A stretch of DNA of 64,000 bases. Origin: Paulownia fortunei (lineage: Eukaryota > Streptophyta > Magnoliopsida > Lamiales > Paulowniaceae). Below are positions 34,388-45,904 of this stretch, piece by piece. Each line of letters begins with the position of its first letter. The stretch's first letter is position 1. Made by a program: the position numbers and the translations under genes. The notes beneath the pieces are model-generated. The model had not been told where the DNA came from and made no database searches. It saw nothing but the letters and a program-made list of their open reading frames with translations. The stretch lies in the NCBI GenBank assembly GCA_019321725.1, contig CM033120.1:5399694-5463693 (forward strand), read 5' to 3'.

Positions 34388-36592
34388 TGTTAGAGTAGTG
34401 TCCGACGCGCCAATTAGATTGGCTGTTATTTACTCTCGTAATAGACTTTCTCAGTTGTAACATATTTATTAAAGGTATTTTCTTTATCTTATGGCTCTCA
34501 TTTATTTATTGCACATTAGATAAAGTCCCTACATCAATTATAGTTATGGGTCATGGTCGCGCATATGGTGGCAATCATAGAATATGGCTCTATGGCTTTG
34601 ATCTTAAACTATGTTTCGAGTCGAGGGCTTTTTGAGAAGGGACAATGAATAGCCTAATAAAACCCGTGCATACGATGCATGCTCGTAAGATGAGGATGTA
34701 CCATTCCATGGACATCAACGTAGAGACGCAAGTGTATGTATGTGGGTGCTTGTTAGAGAACAAGTACACTGAACTGACCTGCTTGAAATTCTTAGTTGGA
34801 AATCCCAAATGTCGAATTAAGAATTTCTACATTACGATAGTACACGACTAGTCCTTTGACTTGAGGCACCATGGTGACCTTATATGTGTAATGCCTTACT
34901 TAGATGTATCCTCTGATTACCTGACAATCATAAAGGGGTTATGTTGGGTATTGTATTTATCCGTATGAAAGTTATTGAGTGGCTAACAAAGGATCCATCA
35001 CTTGTTGAGTAGAACCAGTAAATCTCCTATGTTTTCATAGTTTGTAACTCGGAAGACCTTAGCCAAGGCAAGATGAATATCAGAAAAGGGTTTCTGATGA
35101 TTCATTAAGAGTCACTGCAACTTGAAATAAATCATAGATATTGAGTTGATTAGCATTTCGACTATTATCTATGCCCTAGACTCAATCGAGAGATTAGTTG
35201 ATGGAAGGACCTTACGTGCATGGTACTCGTAACTGGAATAGGATCACTTGATATTTCACCTAAGACTAATTTATCATGATTACTCACTAGGTGTTTTTAC
35301 GGATAGTGAGGTTCTAGAAATTAGGAAGTTAATTCCTATCAGATTAATTAATTAGATTAATTAATTAGAATAATTATTATTCATAAGTTGCAAATATTGT
35401 AAACTCACTACTAGCTTAGAAGTGAACCTAAAAGGTCACACACAATTTGGAATAGAACATCTCTAATCTATAAATCATCCAAGGGGTTGGATATAATTAA
35501 TTAATTGGGTTAATTAATTAAAGGATTAAATTAATTCAAAGAGTTGAATTAATTATTCAATTAAATAGTAGGATTATTTAATTGGACCTAATGAGATTAG
35601 AAATCTAATTAGAGTGAATAAATTAATTGATTGGATCAATTAATTTAGACTTGGACTAATTTAATTAATTGAATTAATTAAATGGACTTGGAGAAGTCTA
35701 AGGGCAAGCCCAAGTTTAATTAGGCTTATTGGAAGCCCGCTTGAAAATAAGAGAAATTAAATAAGTGAATAAGATTTACTTATTTAAATAATATATGATA
35801 TTATACATATGAATTTATGGGATAAATTCATAGCTTAAAAGATAAGACAAAAGGAGCAAATGTTGCCCTAATTTTGCAAGCAAAATTCAGCCATAATAAA
35901 AAAAAGGAAAGATTTAATTTTGTGCATGTGTTTTTGGTTTGTTAAGGAAATTGAGACTTTTCCACACAAACTAATTACCATGTGAGGATGAAATTAGCAT
36001 TGCCCTAATTTTTGTAGCCTCTTTATATATATAATATATTGAAAATAAAATTTATCTATCCAACACTCTTGTAATTTTCGGCCATAGCAAGAATTAAAAG
36101 AAAAATTATTTTCTTCATTTTGTCTTTCTTTTCTTTTCTCTTGTATTACTCAAGTAGATATTTTAATTGTTCTTGTTTTACAAGTTAAAATAAGAACAAT
36201 TGAATAAACTTTAATCTTTAATTCACAAGTTGGATTGAAATGTTATAAGTTCACTCCACACTAGACTAGAAAAAAAAATAGTAGAAACTAGCAATTCTAT
36301 TATCTTAAGTGTTCTTGTCCAAGGTGTGGACTTTCTTTGGAGGGAGGACGCGTGGACTCCTTTGAGGTGTATTTACAACCATCCGATAATTGATTGCCCC
36401 ATTCCTTGCTTTATTAACGAAGGAGTCAAGAAGGTATCAATATTTACACTGTTTAATTATACTATTTATATATATTATCGATCGTTAAATCGCTTTCGGT
36501 TACTTGAGGTAGTGCATTAATTGTTAATGCATGTTTTTATTAATTTTTTTTATTTCCACTGCACTTACCCCGTGGTCATAGCGAACCCAACA
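34388..36592 (+). repeat. 3' LTR of copia element F
   Basis: Matches 19,179-21,379 with scattered substitutions and small indels. It includes the shared promoter block at 35,489-36,160. It ends AACCCAACA and is followed by the target duplication CTATC. Confidence 0.92.
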
Positions 36593-36597
36593 CTATC

Positions 36598-38170
36598 TAT
36601 ATGGGGCTTAGTGCGAGATTTACACCGATCACAAGAGCCTCTAATACTTTTTCACACAGAAAGAGCTGAACATAAGGCAACATAGATGACCTGAGTTGGT
36701 AAAGGACTATGACAATGTTATTAATTACCATCTGGGTAAAGCAAATGTGGTAGCAGACGCATTAAGTCAAAAGGGGCAAGGAGTTATTTCTATCGTACGA
36801 GTAGTGCAGCCATCACTCTTGAGAGATATTCAGAGTCATGAGTTGGAGATAGTCTCGCAAGAAAGGTTGGGTTATCTCGCTATGTTGATAGTTTAGCTGA
36901 CGATTTTGGAAAGGATCAAGGCTGCCTAGTTGACTGATCCGCAGTTGACTAAGATTTGCGCAGAAGTGAGTGAAAGAAAGAGAACTGACTACGTAATCAT
37001 CTCGGATGAAACTCTTCGATTGGGAAGCAGACTTGTAGTTCTGAATGATGAGTAGTTGAAACTCAAAATTATGAGAGAAGCTCATAACACCCCATACTCC
37101 ATTCACCATGGGAAAGATGATGCGAGATCTGAGTAAACATTTTTCTTGGATAGGCATGAGGAGAGACATAGCAGCATATGTCCAGAAGTGTTTAACTTGT
37201 CAGCAAGTTAAGGATGAACATCAGAGACCTTTCGGTTTGCTTCAGCCCCAAATAATTCTCGAGTGGAAGTGGGAAAGAGTTGGTATAGATTTCGTGGTAG
37301 GATGCCAAGGACAAGGAAGGGGTTCAACTCCATTTAGGTTATCGTGGATCATCTCACCAAGTCGGCACATTTATTGTTAATAAATGTATGCGAAGTGCCA
37401 ATATCCATCGTATCCGACCGAGATCCTAAGTTCACGTCAATCTTTTGGAAGAGTCTACATTATGCTATGGGCACACAATTGAGATTTCGTACGGTCTTCC
37501 ATCCTCAAATAGATGGTCAATCGGAGAGGATGATATAAACACTCAAGGATATGCTCTTTACGGAAGGAAGTGTAGATCTTTAGTACACTAGGACAAGGTC
37601 GGTGAGAGAAAGTTAAAAGGTCCTGAGTTGGTACACTAGACCATCGAGACTATCAAGAAGATACGACAAAGAATGAAGATAGCTCAAAGTGAGCAAAAGA
37701 GTTATGCTGACCAAAGAAGGAAGTTGTTGGAGTTCACAGTGGGTGACATAGTTTTCGTTAGGGTTTCGCCGATGAAGGGCATGATGAGGTTTGGCAAGAA
37801 AGGAAAGCTCAGTCCAAGATTGTAGGTCCTTTTGAGATTTTAGACTGAGTCGGCAACTTGGCATATAGAGTTATCCAATTGCCAGCACTGTCAGGAGTCC
37901 ATAATGTGTTCCATGTATTGATGTTGAAGAAGTACATTCTAGATCCTTCACACATTTTGAGTTACAAATCTTTAGACCTTCGTGAGTATTTGATGTATGA
38001 CGAATTTCCAGTAGAGGTTTTAGACAGAGCAACTAAGGAATTGAGAAGGAAATCGGTGACTTTGGTCAAGGTGCTTTAGAGAAATCATGCGGTTGAATAA
38101 GCTACCTGGGAATGAGAGGATGAGATGCGAACCCAATACCCCAGTCTGTTTGATTGACTTTTGTTTGCCT
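36598..38170 (+). pseudogene. RNase H end, integrase and chromodomain of element C
   Basis: Continues C's frame after copia F. The RNase H end is IYTDHKSL to INYHLGKANVVADALSQKG (about 36,625-36,775). The integrase zinc-binding end is FSWIGMRRDI, then CLTCQQVKDEHQRPFG (37,140-37,225), followed by core motifs WERVGIDFVVG, SDRDPKF and FHPQIDGQSERMI (to 37,538). About 200 bp after it are deleted. The C-terminal part has KGMMRFGKKGKLSPR and VFHVLMLKKYILDPSHIL (to 37,960). The chromodomain trace is DRATKELRRKSVTLVKVL plus RNHAVE, ATWE and EDEMRTQYPSLFD (38,020-38,155). The chromodomain fixes the lineage as chromovirus. Confidence 0.88.
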
Positions 38171-38204
38171 TGGGTAGAATAGAGTCAAGTTTCGAGGACA
38201 AAAA

Positions 38205-38225
38205 TTTTATAAGAGGGGGGAGAAT
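38205..38225 (+). promoter_or_regulatory. Polypurine tract of element C
   Basis: Purine-rich 'ataagaggggggagaat' directly before the 3' LTR start TGTAACG at 38,226. Confidence 0.75.
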
Positions 38226-39620
38226 TGTAACGACCCTAATTTTGCACTCATTTTCTGTTAATTTTATCAAGAACTTTGTTACATTTCATATGTAATTGCC
38301 TAGCTTAAGATTACTTGGACATAATTAATTAATTGGATTAATTAATTAAGAATTTAATTAATTTAAATTAGATGAGTTAATTATTTAATTAAATAATATG
38401 ATTATTTAATTGGACCCAATAAAATTGAAAATCTAATTTAGAGTAAGTTAATTAATTGAGTGGGTCAATTAAATGAACTTGGGCTTATTAATTAATTGAA
38501 TTAATTAATGTGCATGCTGAAGTCCAAGCCCAACTTAAAAATGGTTCATTAGTAGAAGTCTACTTGGAATATTAGATGAATTAAATTAAAAAAAATCTAT
38601 TTTTTCTTATTTAAAATTGATATAAGATATCAAGATTGAATTTATAGGATAGGTTCAATGTAATTGGATTTCAAGATTGAATTTATAGGATAGGTTCAAT
38701 GTATCTGGATGAGAGAGGGGCCGAAAATTGATGGCCTATTAGAGTCCATATTTTTTTGCCATTAAAGATAGAAAGAAGAGGGAATTTTGGTATGATGTAA
38801 AATTAGTTTGTTAGGAAAGTTAGACTTTCCAAACAACCAAATTAATATGTGGGGTTAATATTAGTTTGAACCTAATTTTTGTAGTCACCATATAATAAAA
38901 TTGAAGACAAAAAAATTTGATTCTTCTACTACTCCAAAAGTTGGCCATAAGCAAAAAGTTTTCTTCTTCTCTCCTTATCAACTCAAGTTGCATGCACAAA
39001 CCACCCTTCCACCCTCTACAAACCTAAAGTTAGCATCTTTACAACCCTAGATAGGCGAGGAAGAACAAGTTTTATGATCTACTTCAAGGTTTTTCAAAGG
39101 TAAGGGTAGTTTTCATGAAAACCTAGTTTTACTTACTCCGTTTTATCAAATCTTAATTTTTTTTACATTACTTTTAAAGGAAACAATGTCTTTCGAATTG
39201 TAGTTGTTAACCTAAGTTCAGTTATAGTTATCCTTAAACCCTAGTTGTGGTAGTTGGAAAGTTAAAATCTTGCATTTATCATTTTGTTGAACATTGATTC
39301 ATTTTTATCAAATAATTTCTGTGGGAAAATTTCTTTCAAAAGCTTTATTGCATGATTGTTTGGGAAAAATGAGTTCAAGCCTATGTTTTCATTCCATGCG
39401 GTATCAAAAGGTGTTTAAAATTAAGATTTCCTAATTTATAGGATTTTGATTCAAGTAGTTTTCATAAAACCCTTTTTGAAAAACATTTTCCTATCATGTT
39501 ATACTCCAAAGTTTGATTTTAATCAAGTAAATGCGTCGAGACCCTAGTGTCTAGTGAGTAGTTCTTCCGGTATTCATTTAATGTTGACATATGATGTTAG
39601 GACTCGTTTTAATGACTAAG
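38226..39620 (+). repeat. 3' LTR of element C, truncated
   Basis: Aligns to 14,060-15,553 of the 5' LTR. The remaining ~1.13 kb (equivalent to 15,554-16,688) is missing, and the palindrome starts at the break. It keeps the shared promoter block (38,318-38,995) and two rather than three 41-bp repeats. Confidence 0.88.
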
Positions 39621-40774
39621 TGATAAGTTGGTTTTATATCAACAATTCATATACCTTTTGATTAACATTTGGTTTGTTTTCAAGTATTTTTGCTATTTTT
39701 TATGCATTTAGTTTGAAATTTTGTAGGTAATGACAAAAAGAGAAGAAAATGGAAAGAAACCAAAAACTTTGTTGAAATGTTGAAGAATTTGAATTATGGT
39801 GCTACTGATGGCAGTTTTTGTATTTCAATCATAGCTCTTTGCTCAAACATGATTTTGCATTGATTCTTGAACCACTAGAAAGCCAAGAGATATATCTATA
39901 ACTTCTATATTTATAAAAAATCTAATTCTATCGGTCTCAATGAGAAAAACCAAGTTCAAGAGTCAGCACTGGGCTGAAATTTTCTGCTATGATACATTAT
40001 GGTATTTCAAGCATAACTATCTCCACAAATGTCATATTCAGTTTATGCAGGTGCCTATGGAATGCCAAGAGATGGAGATACAATTCATATCAGACACCAA
40101 AAGTTATTTTAGAATAGAAGGCAGTCAAAAATAGTTTAAAAATGCTACAGATGCTAAAGATAGAAAGTTCAGTGTCAGGCTGTCTAGTCAGTGCCTACAC
40201 ATTGCCACATGGATAAAAGGGGCAAAATAGATTTTTAGCCCTCTTTGTGAAGTGGAAGAAATGGTTGAAGCTCTACTTGTCTCCAAGAATAGTTTTCTCC
40301 CAAGAATGACTCTTCTTTCTGTTCAACAACACTTCTTCTGTCCAAGAACAACTCCCCACGTCCAAAATTACCTTTGGAGGCTCTTTGGGATCCTTAAAAT
40401 TAGATGGGAGAAGCCCTAAAGAGGGCAAAAAACACATTTTGCCCCTTTTATCCATGTGGTAATGCGTCGGCGTGGACTGGACAGCTACGCGCTGAACATT
40501 TTATCTTCAGCATCTATAGTCTCTTTAAACATTTGAGCCAAAATGACATTTGAGCAAAGAGTTATGATTGGAATACGAAAACTTCCATCAGAAGCACCAC
40601 AATTCAAATTCTTCAACACTTCAACCAAGTTTTTGGTTTCCTTCCATTTCTTCTCATTTCGTCATTACCTACAAGATTTCAAACTAAATGCATAAAAAAT
40701 AACAAAAATACTTGAAAACAAACCAAATGTTAATAAAAAGATGTATGAATTATTGGTATAAAACCAACTTATCA
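39621..40774. repeat. 1.15-kb imperfect palindrome built from Athila-like LTR sequence
   Basis: TGATAAGTTGGTTTTATA opens the element and its complement TATAAAACCAACTTATCA closes it. The left arm (39,621-40,246) and right arm (40,418-40,774) are inverted copies. The left arm has about 270 extra bases (roughly 39,860-40,128) and a 171-base spacer separates the arms. The arm sequence resembles the first third of element D's LTR: TGATAAG start, 'gtaggtaatga...aaatgga', 'cagtttttgtatttcaatcat', 'gaaagccaagagata'. It therefore looks like two LTR 5' ends of a related family facing outward. No target duplication is visible. Confidence 0.8.
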
Positions 40775-41207
40775 GGCATTAGATCACATAATCCATGCAT
40801 TGTAGGTGAGCATGGTGATCCCTGAGCCCTCAGATCTATTAAACTGGTTGGTGGAGCTTCAATAGATTTTTTAAGATCACAGTACATGGATGACGACCTG
40901 TTGTGATAATTTGTAGGTTGTTATTTTTATTTTGAAGTTTCTTGTATTATATTTTGGGATTTTATATTGTATATATAATTTTTTAAACCTTATTGTAAAT
41001 AAGTTTGAGTATGGGGTGATTATGATGGATAATATGGTTACACAAGTAGTTGGTTGTTCATATACAGGACTTTTAGTGTGAAATACTTAACTCTTCTCTT
41101 GTCACTTCTGACTGTGTAAACAAAAAAAGAAAGTGTACTCTATTGTATATTACCTTATCAAAAATCATTTCTGCATTTCTATATATATGTTTAGTAGGTT
41201 GTGACAG
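40775..41207 (+). repeat. 3' LTR of element B, right end
   Basis: Aligns to 5,234-5,651 of the solo LTR. Examples are 'catgcattgtaggtgagca', 'acatggatgacgacctgttg' and the GTTGTGACA end. On its right, copia E coding sequence begins. Confidence 0.8.
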
Positions 41208-42411
41208 TGGATCAAACCCAGTCTATCAGTGGCTCGCTCCACTTATCCAACAAATGGTGATTTGATTATTTTTTTCCCTAAGGCAAGATTCACAATTGGC
41301 ATTTTTTCCATTTTTGTAAGGTCAAAAAGTGTCATCTTGTGAATTCTCTTCTTAGAGATATAAGCTAATCCAACATGTCACATGTATGTCAAGGTTTGAG
41401 TATCATGTTTTTGTTTGTCACTTTGTTGAATATGTAAGATGGAATTTTGGGGTCGGATAGTATATAAATCATTTGTCAACATTCTCAATACAATAAAGAA
41501 GAATCAAGGTAAATGGATCAACTTCCATCTTTTATTAGAAAACTAAAACCTTCTCTATCCAAAACAGAATAGAGATAATATTTTTTATTAACTGGTGAAC
41601 ATAAAGACAAATATTTAAAATTATTCTATTTCCACCACCTAATGCTAAGTGGATAGTCCTTATGGCTAACGCAACAACTTTTGCTCCATTCCCTAACCGA
41701 ATGGTTCTCTTTCCTTCACTTACCTCCTTGCTTGTTGTCATCACCTACAAGTTATTGCATAAATAAGACCTATAACTAGTATCTAATATCCAAGAAGCAT
41801 CATTAATTGAAAGGTTAACTTCAATGAAGAACATACCAGAACCTTTAAGGCGTGACACAAGATACTCCTTGTAGTTCCTCCTCTAATACCCCGCTTGCCA
41901 CAATAGTAGCATTTATCATTGGCTTTGGGACTCTTTTTAACTCCACCATCTGCCTTCAATTTTTTGTTCTTCTTTTAGGAATGCTTCTCCTTCTCTTTCT
42001 TAAAATTGGCAATCTTCGATTGGGATGAAGATCTAATAAGCATGATAGGCTTGTCCTTTTTCATGGTGGACTTAACCGTCTTCAAGATATTAACAAGCTC
42101 AAGGAGACTAGTCTCCATTTTGTGCATGTTGAAGTTAACCACGAAGGAATCAAATAAATCAAGTAGAGTAGCATAACCAAATCCAAGTAGAGTTCATCGT
42201 CCATAATGACACCCAATGATTCAATCCTTTCAATGAGTATATCATCTTCAATCCATATTCCATGATTCTAAAAGTCTTCAGCCATACATCTCAGTATAAA
42301 GACATAAGCCCTATTGTTTAGATTAAGAATCGAAGGTCCTTCAACTAATCAATAAAATCGAAACCATTTAATTGCTGGTGTCCAAGATAGATGCAAATGG
42401 ATTTTACCATT
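41208..42411 (-). pseudogene. gag and pre-integrase region of copia E
   Basis: The minus-strand start codon at 42,411-42,409 aligns to the gag start of F (ATGG.TAAAA.TCC). Fragments in order are a gag core (ERIESLGVIMDDELYLD near 42,200), MKKDKPIMLIRSSSQSKI (near 42,040) and a CYYCGKRG zinc-knuckle start (near 41,900). Then come KRTIRLGNGAKVVALAIRTI (41,700-41,640) and the GAG-pre-integrase motif series KKRIHKMTLFDL...MPIVNLALGKKIIKSPF...ERATD (41,370-41,220). The last codons correspond to the GLIH segment before the integrase core. Several stops are present. Confidence 0.82.
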
Positions 42412-43177
42412 ATTTCTGTAAAATAATAAAAGTAGAAAATAACATCTTCAATTTAAACATACATTTACAACAAGGTCTTTTATTCATAAAAAATCTCCCA
42501 CATATGTTTATTCGAATTGCCATCAACCTTCATGATGGACTTCTGAAAATCCAAATCTTAAGTGGGCTAAAGTCAATTGACTTTGTCATAATACCCCAAT
42601 AATATGAGTCCCATATGACAAAGGCGAAAGGTAGGGTAACATATTGCCAATTACATCATATGCAACCTTTAAGATATTTTGTTTTATCTTTCTCATTATG
42701 CCTCAATAAATATGAGCTTAATTAATTCAATAATCAACGTATCCATCAAAATATCCATTAAGTGAAACCCCTATGTCCACAACTTTGTGCTAACATTAGG
42801 TGTTCCCACTCCACGGGCATCATGTGCTAAAGTAGTGGTCACAATTTTCCTTTCTTAGAACATCCCACAAACTGATGGCCAATGCACTAAGCTCAGTAGC
42901 TTATCACATGTTACTACTTTTTGATAGAATGCATATATAATTGAGTCTTTGCCCAATATTGCCTATTTTACATTTGATATAAACTTTTAAAGGTTTTAAC
43001 ACCAAGTTTTAACTTGAATTTTAATTCAAGCGAGGAAGAAAACACATAGGTTGACTATTGAAAGGTCGCATATTATGATTATCTTGTTTTAAATTTTTAT
43101 TTAATTATTACAAGCCCAATATAGGAAATCATAAAGAAACATAAAATTCTAGATCTCATACATACTACCTAGGATGA
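42412..43177 (-). other. Leader of copia E, part nearest gag
   Basis: No gene. It is homologous in reverse to 31,057-31,804 of copia F. It ends at the insertion point of element D, in a GATGATGATG-like tract. Confidence 0.6.
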
Positions 43178-44789
43178 TGATAAGTGCATATTTTGACATA
43201 TTTTTATATCAAATCCTTTATACTTTTCTTGCTTTATTCTTGTTAATATTCTTGTTTTATTAATGTTTTGTGTTAGGGAATAAATGGAAGCATGTTTTCA
43301 GACTTGTGCAGTTTTTGTAATTTGAGCATAACTTCATGATCAAAAGCTCTATGGACCTGAAGCTTGTTTCATTTGAAAGCCAAGAGATAGAGGTACAACT
43401 TTTATGTTGGAGGCTCAGCCCAATTCAGTCTTGATGATAGCAGAAAATTCGTCCAAGTAATTACACAAAATGGATCACCAAAATTCGGATCAGAGTTCAG
43501 CCCAGTATTGACTTATTTTACCAATTCGGTTATATATCTTGAGCCCAAATTTATTTTGGTCTGAAATTCGGATATGTTATACCCAAGAGGTAAATAAACA
43601 AGTTTGCTGAAGACAAGATGGTGTGAAAATGTGTCGAAATGGTAAAACCATAGGCTGCAAGTTGCTGCTGATGTTACAGGGCGGCTCTTGGACATGACTC
43701 GGTAATTTGACCATATCTCCTTCATCCGATCGCCAAATTTGACAAAAGATATATGAAAATATATCAGCGTTGAAAGATCTACAATTTTTATTCTTTCACG
43801 TATCTTCAAAATCTGGCTGTATCTGACCGAAAAATGTAATTCAATTCAGTGGATGAGAAATTTGTGTAACAACTTACCAACTCTTGGCAACTAGCATACC
43901 ACTTGATTAACCCCTCCATTATTTGTTTGGCCTCTAGCTTACTCCAAGTACTATAAATAGGCCATGTATTCAGCTTGTAAGGGGGGGTAGAGGGTTTCTT
44001 TAGGCTAAGTTATCTAGTTTGTATGTTTTCTAGTATTGTAAGTTTTCTAGTAGTAATAGAAATGCATTCTCTAGTTTCTCTTATATTTTTAGTCTTTGTT
44101 ACTTTTATTATGTCTTTCTAAATTTTATTTTGCTGAGGAAAAAGGGTGAATCTCTTGATGGAGGAAGAGAAATGGTTATAAGGGTAGAAATTGTTTAAGT
44201 ATGTTGTATTATTATTATTATTTTTGATCTAAACCCTACTTATTTTTGTGGTGATTCTTGATTTATGTATCTCCAATGGCACAACAAATACTTGGGTTCA
44301 TTTAGCTTATTGTACGGTTTTACCCCACCGACTGCTAATGTGAAACCTTGATTTGTTGTTGACGAAGGAGTACATAAATGCTTGATCCCATAAATAAGTG
44401 TTGGCGTTAAGAGATAATTTGCAATAGTAAGACAATATCATGATTACCTTATTGCATGAGTTACTTGATAATATCTTCCCATTGGAACCTTCATTATGTA
44501 TGGATTCCAATTGTGGCAATTAATAGAGGTAAAAAGAATAAATAACCATTTATCTATCCAAAACTCAAGAGTGGATCCCTAATCCTCAGTACTTTTATTA
44601 CTTCGGTTTTTTCTTTAGTTACATCATACATTAATTGTTCATATATTTTTGATTCACATAAACTCCATCTTTTTATAAATATAAACTTGAATTCTTCAAA
44701 CAACTTCCCTGTGGATCGACCTCGGACTCACGAGAAATTTATTACTTACTACAACCTGCACTTGGGTTTGCAACCTTAAAGTTGTAGCA
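43178..44789 (+). repeat. 5' LTR of element D
   Basis: Starts TGATAAGTGC and ends GTTGTAGCA. Compared with 53,647-55,258, the differences I found are substitutions near 43,594, 44,121 and 44,360, single-base homopolymer indels near 43,797 and 44,610, and a GA insertion before the G run at 43,981. Confidence 0.95.
43951..43961 (+). promoter_or_regulatory. TATA box of element D LTR
   Basis: CTATAAATAGG is a near-ideal plant TATA box, repeated in the 3' LTR at about 54,419. Transcription would start about 30 bases downstream, close to the G run at 43,981. This would be the promoter for the whole element including the LOG gene. Confidence 0.75.
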
Positions 44790-44795
44790 AGTTTT

Positions 44796-44814
44796 TGGCG
44801 CCGTTGCCGGGGAA
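44796..44814 (+). promoter_or_regulatory. Primer binding site of element D (tRNA-Asp)
   Basis: TGGCGCCGTTGCCGGGGAA is the classic Athila primer site, complementary to the 3' end of tRNA-Asp. It lies six bases (AGTTTT) after the LTR. Confidence 0.92.
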
Positions 44815-44989
44815 GGCAAGGTAAGTATTCAGGTTTGTTAATATTTTTCCTTTGTAAATATAGTTTGTTTATTTTCTTTATGGATATATGGTTATATGGT
44901 ATCGTAGTCATAATTCTCGACGTTTAGTAAGAAATAATTCCGAAACTTTGTTTGGAAATTTGTTTGAATCATCTCCACACACTTCCACC

Positions 44990-45904
44990 ATGGCTGAAAA
45001 TGAAAGTGTCCAGGATGAAAATGAGAATCAACAGGTGCGTACCATGCGTTATTACTTGCAACCTCCTCGAAATTCTTCTCCTTCTTGTTTCATTTTTCCT
45101 CTAAATGCAAATAATTTTCGATTCAAGTCAGGTATGATCCCTTTACTTCCTAATTTCCATGGTTTAGACTCTGAAAGTCCTTACTTGCATTTAAAAGAAT
45201 TTGATGAAGTATGTGCCACTTTTGATGATCAAACTTGCACAAATGAGATTGTTAAGCTCAAATTATTTCCTTTCTCTTTAAAAGATAAAGCAAAAAATTG
45301 GCTTAATTCTTTAAAACCTAGGTCAATTGGCACTTGGCAAGAAATGCAAGCTGAATTCTTGAAAAAATTCTTTCCAACTCATAAAACTAATGCTTTGAAA
45401 AGACAAATTCAAAATTTTTCTCAAAATTCGAATGAAGTTTTCTTTCAATGTTGGGAAAGATTTAAAGATTTGTTGAATTCATGCCCACATCATGGTTTTG
45501 AAAAATGGCGCTTAATTAGTTTCTTTTATGAAGGTTTAACTCCTGAAACAAAACAATTTGTTGAAACAATGTGTAATGGTGAGTTTCTTGATAAGGAACC
45601 TGATGAAGCCCTAGAATACCTAGATCATTTGGCAGAAAACTCTCAATCATGGCATAGTGTTAATTCTTCCGAAGGTTCTATTAGATCTAATCTTGCTAAT
45701 AGTAATAAAGGAAAATATTACCTTAGCCAAGAAGATGATCTAAATGCTAGACTTGCTAGTTTAACAAGAAAAGTTGAAGCCATGGAACTTAAGAAAGTAA
45801 AGGAAATCAAATCTGTGCAAGAGGAAGAAGTTTGTAGCAATTGTGAACTTTTGGGCACTCCACCAATGAATGTCCAAACCTTCCAGTACAAGCAAATTTT
45901 ATGA
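44990..45904 (+). CDS. gag of element D (5' part of the gag-pol frame)
   Basis: The frame is open from 44,888. The ATG at 44,990 (ACCATGGCTG, good plant context) is the likelier start. Encodes the retrotransposon gag domain: LPNFHGLDSESPYLHLKEF, then LFPFSLKDKAKNWLNSL, FLKKFFPTHKT, CWERFKDLLNSCPHHG and FVETMCNGEFLDKEPDEALEYL. It forms the particle. A zinc knuckle spans about 45,835-45,880, but its second half is read in the next frame: CSNCELLG is in this frame and the following His and Cys are in the frame that opens the protease ORF. The break fits loss of one base in or near the G run at about 45,855. The overlap of the two frames is otherwise only the ATGA at 45,901. Confidence 0.9.
   Translation: MAENESVQDENENQQVRTMRYYLQPPRNSSPSCFIFPLNANNFRFKSGMIPLLPNFHGLDSESPYLHLKEFDEVCATFDDQTCTNEIVKLKLFPFSLKDKAKNWLNSLKPRSIGTWQEMQAEFLKKFFPTHKTNALKRQIQNFSQNSNEVFFQCWERFKDLLNSCPHHGFEKWRLISFFYEGLTPETKQFVETMCNGEFLDKEPDEALEYLDHLAENSQSWHSVNSSEGSIRSNLANSNKGKYYLSQEDDLNARLASLTRKVEAMELKKVKEIKSVQEEEVCSNCELLGTPPMNVQTFQYKQIL

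Larger units (their letters stand above)
19179..36592 (+). mobile_element. Element F: Ty1/copia retrotransposon, internally deleted, nested in element C
   Basis: LTRs of 2,201 bp (19,179-21,379) and 2,205 bp (34,388-36,592) start TGTTAGAGTAG and end CCAATA / CCAACA. They are flanked by CTATT (19,174-19,178) and CTATC (36,593-36,597), a 5-bp target duplication with one change. Removing F joins element C's RNase H frame across the site. The interior has an iMet primer site, a leader interrupted by G and H, gag, the integrase C-terminal part, and RT and RNase H pieces. Protease and integrase core are missing. It is non-autonomous. Confidence 0.92.
14060..39620 (+). mobile_element. Element C: chromovirus (Tekay/Del-like), interrupted by copia F
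   Basis: The 5' LTR is 14,060-16,688 (TGTAACGACCC...CAACA), with the iMet-type primer site at 16,693 and gag at 17,802-18,230. RT and the start of RNase H are at 18,231-19,173. After copia F come the rest of RNase H, integrase and chromodomain (36,598-38,170), the polypurine tract and a truncated 3' LTR (38,226-39,620). The protease and parts of gag, RT and integrase are deleted, so the element is dead. It is inserted in B's LTR; the 5-bp sequence left of it is GAGTA. Its right-hand duplication is lost with the missing 3' LTR end. Confidence 0.88.
10158..41207 (+). mobile_element. Element B: chromovirus (Tekay/Del-like), right part, heavily interrupted
   Basis: Consists of the right half of pol (10,158-12,550), a polypurine tract and the 3' LTR. 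The LTR starts at 12,568 (TATAATACC, a decayed TGTAATACC) and ends GTTGTGACA at 41,207. It is split by a MITE, by element C with everything nested in C, and by the palindrome at 39,621-40,774. Comparison with the solo LTR shows that about 540 bp of its middle (equivalent to 4,696-5,233) is missing. The left half lies beyond the window, left of element A. On the right, B abuts copia E's pre-integrase coding sequence, so B is inserted in E. Confidence 0.8.

Noticed and set aside
41208..41221. GTGGATCAAACCC right after B's LTR looked like a primer binding site, suggesting a tandem element.
   Set aside because: On the minus strand it is in frame with copia E's pre-integrase segment (ERATD...GLIH), so it is flanking coding sequence, not a primer site.
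43513..43809. 98-codon minus-strand frame, repeated at 53,982-54,194.
   Set aside because: It lies in the LTRs of element D, antisense to transcription, and is broken by an indel in one copy.
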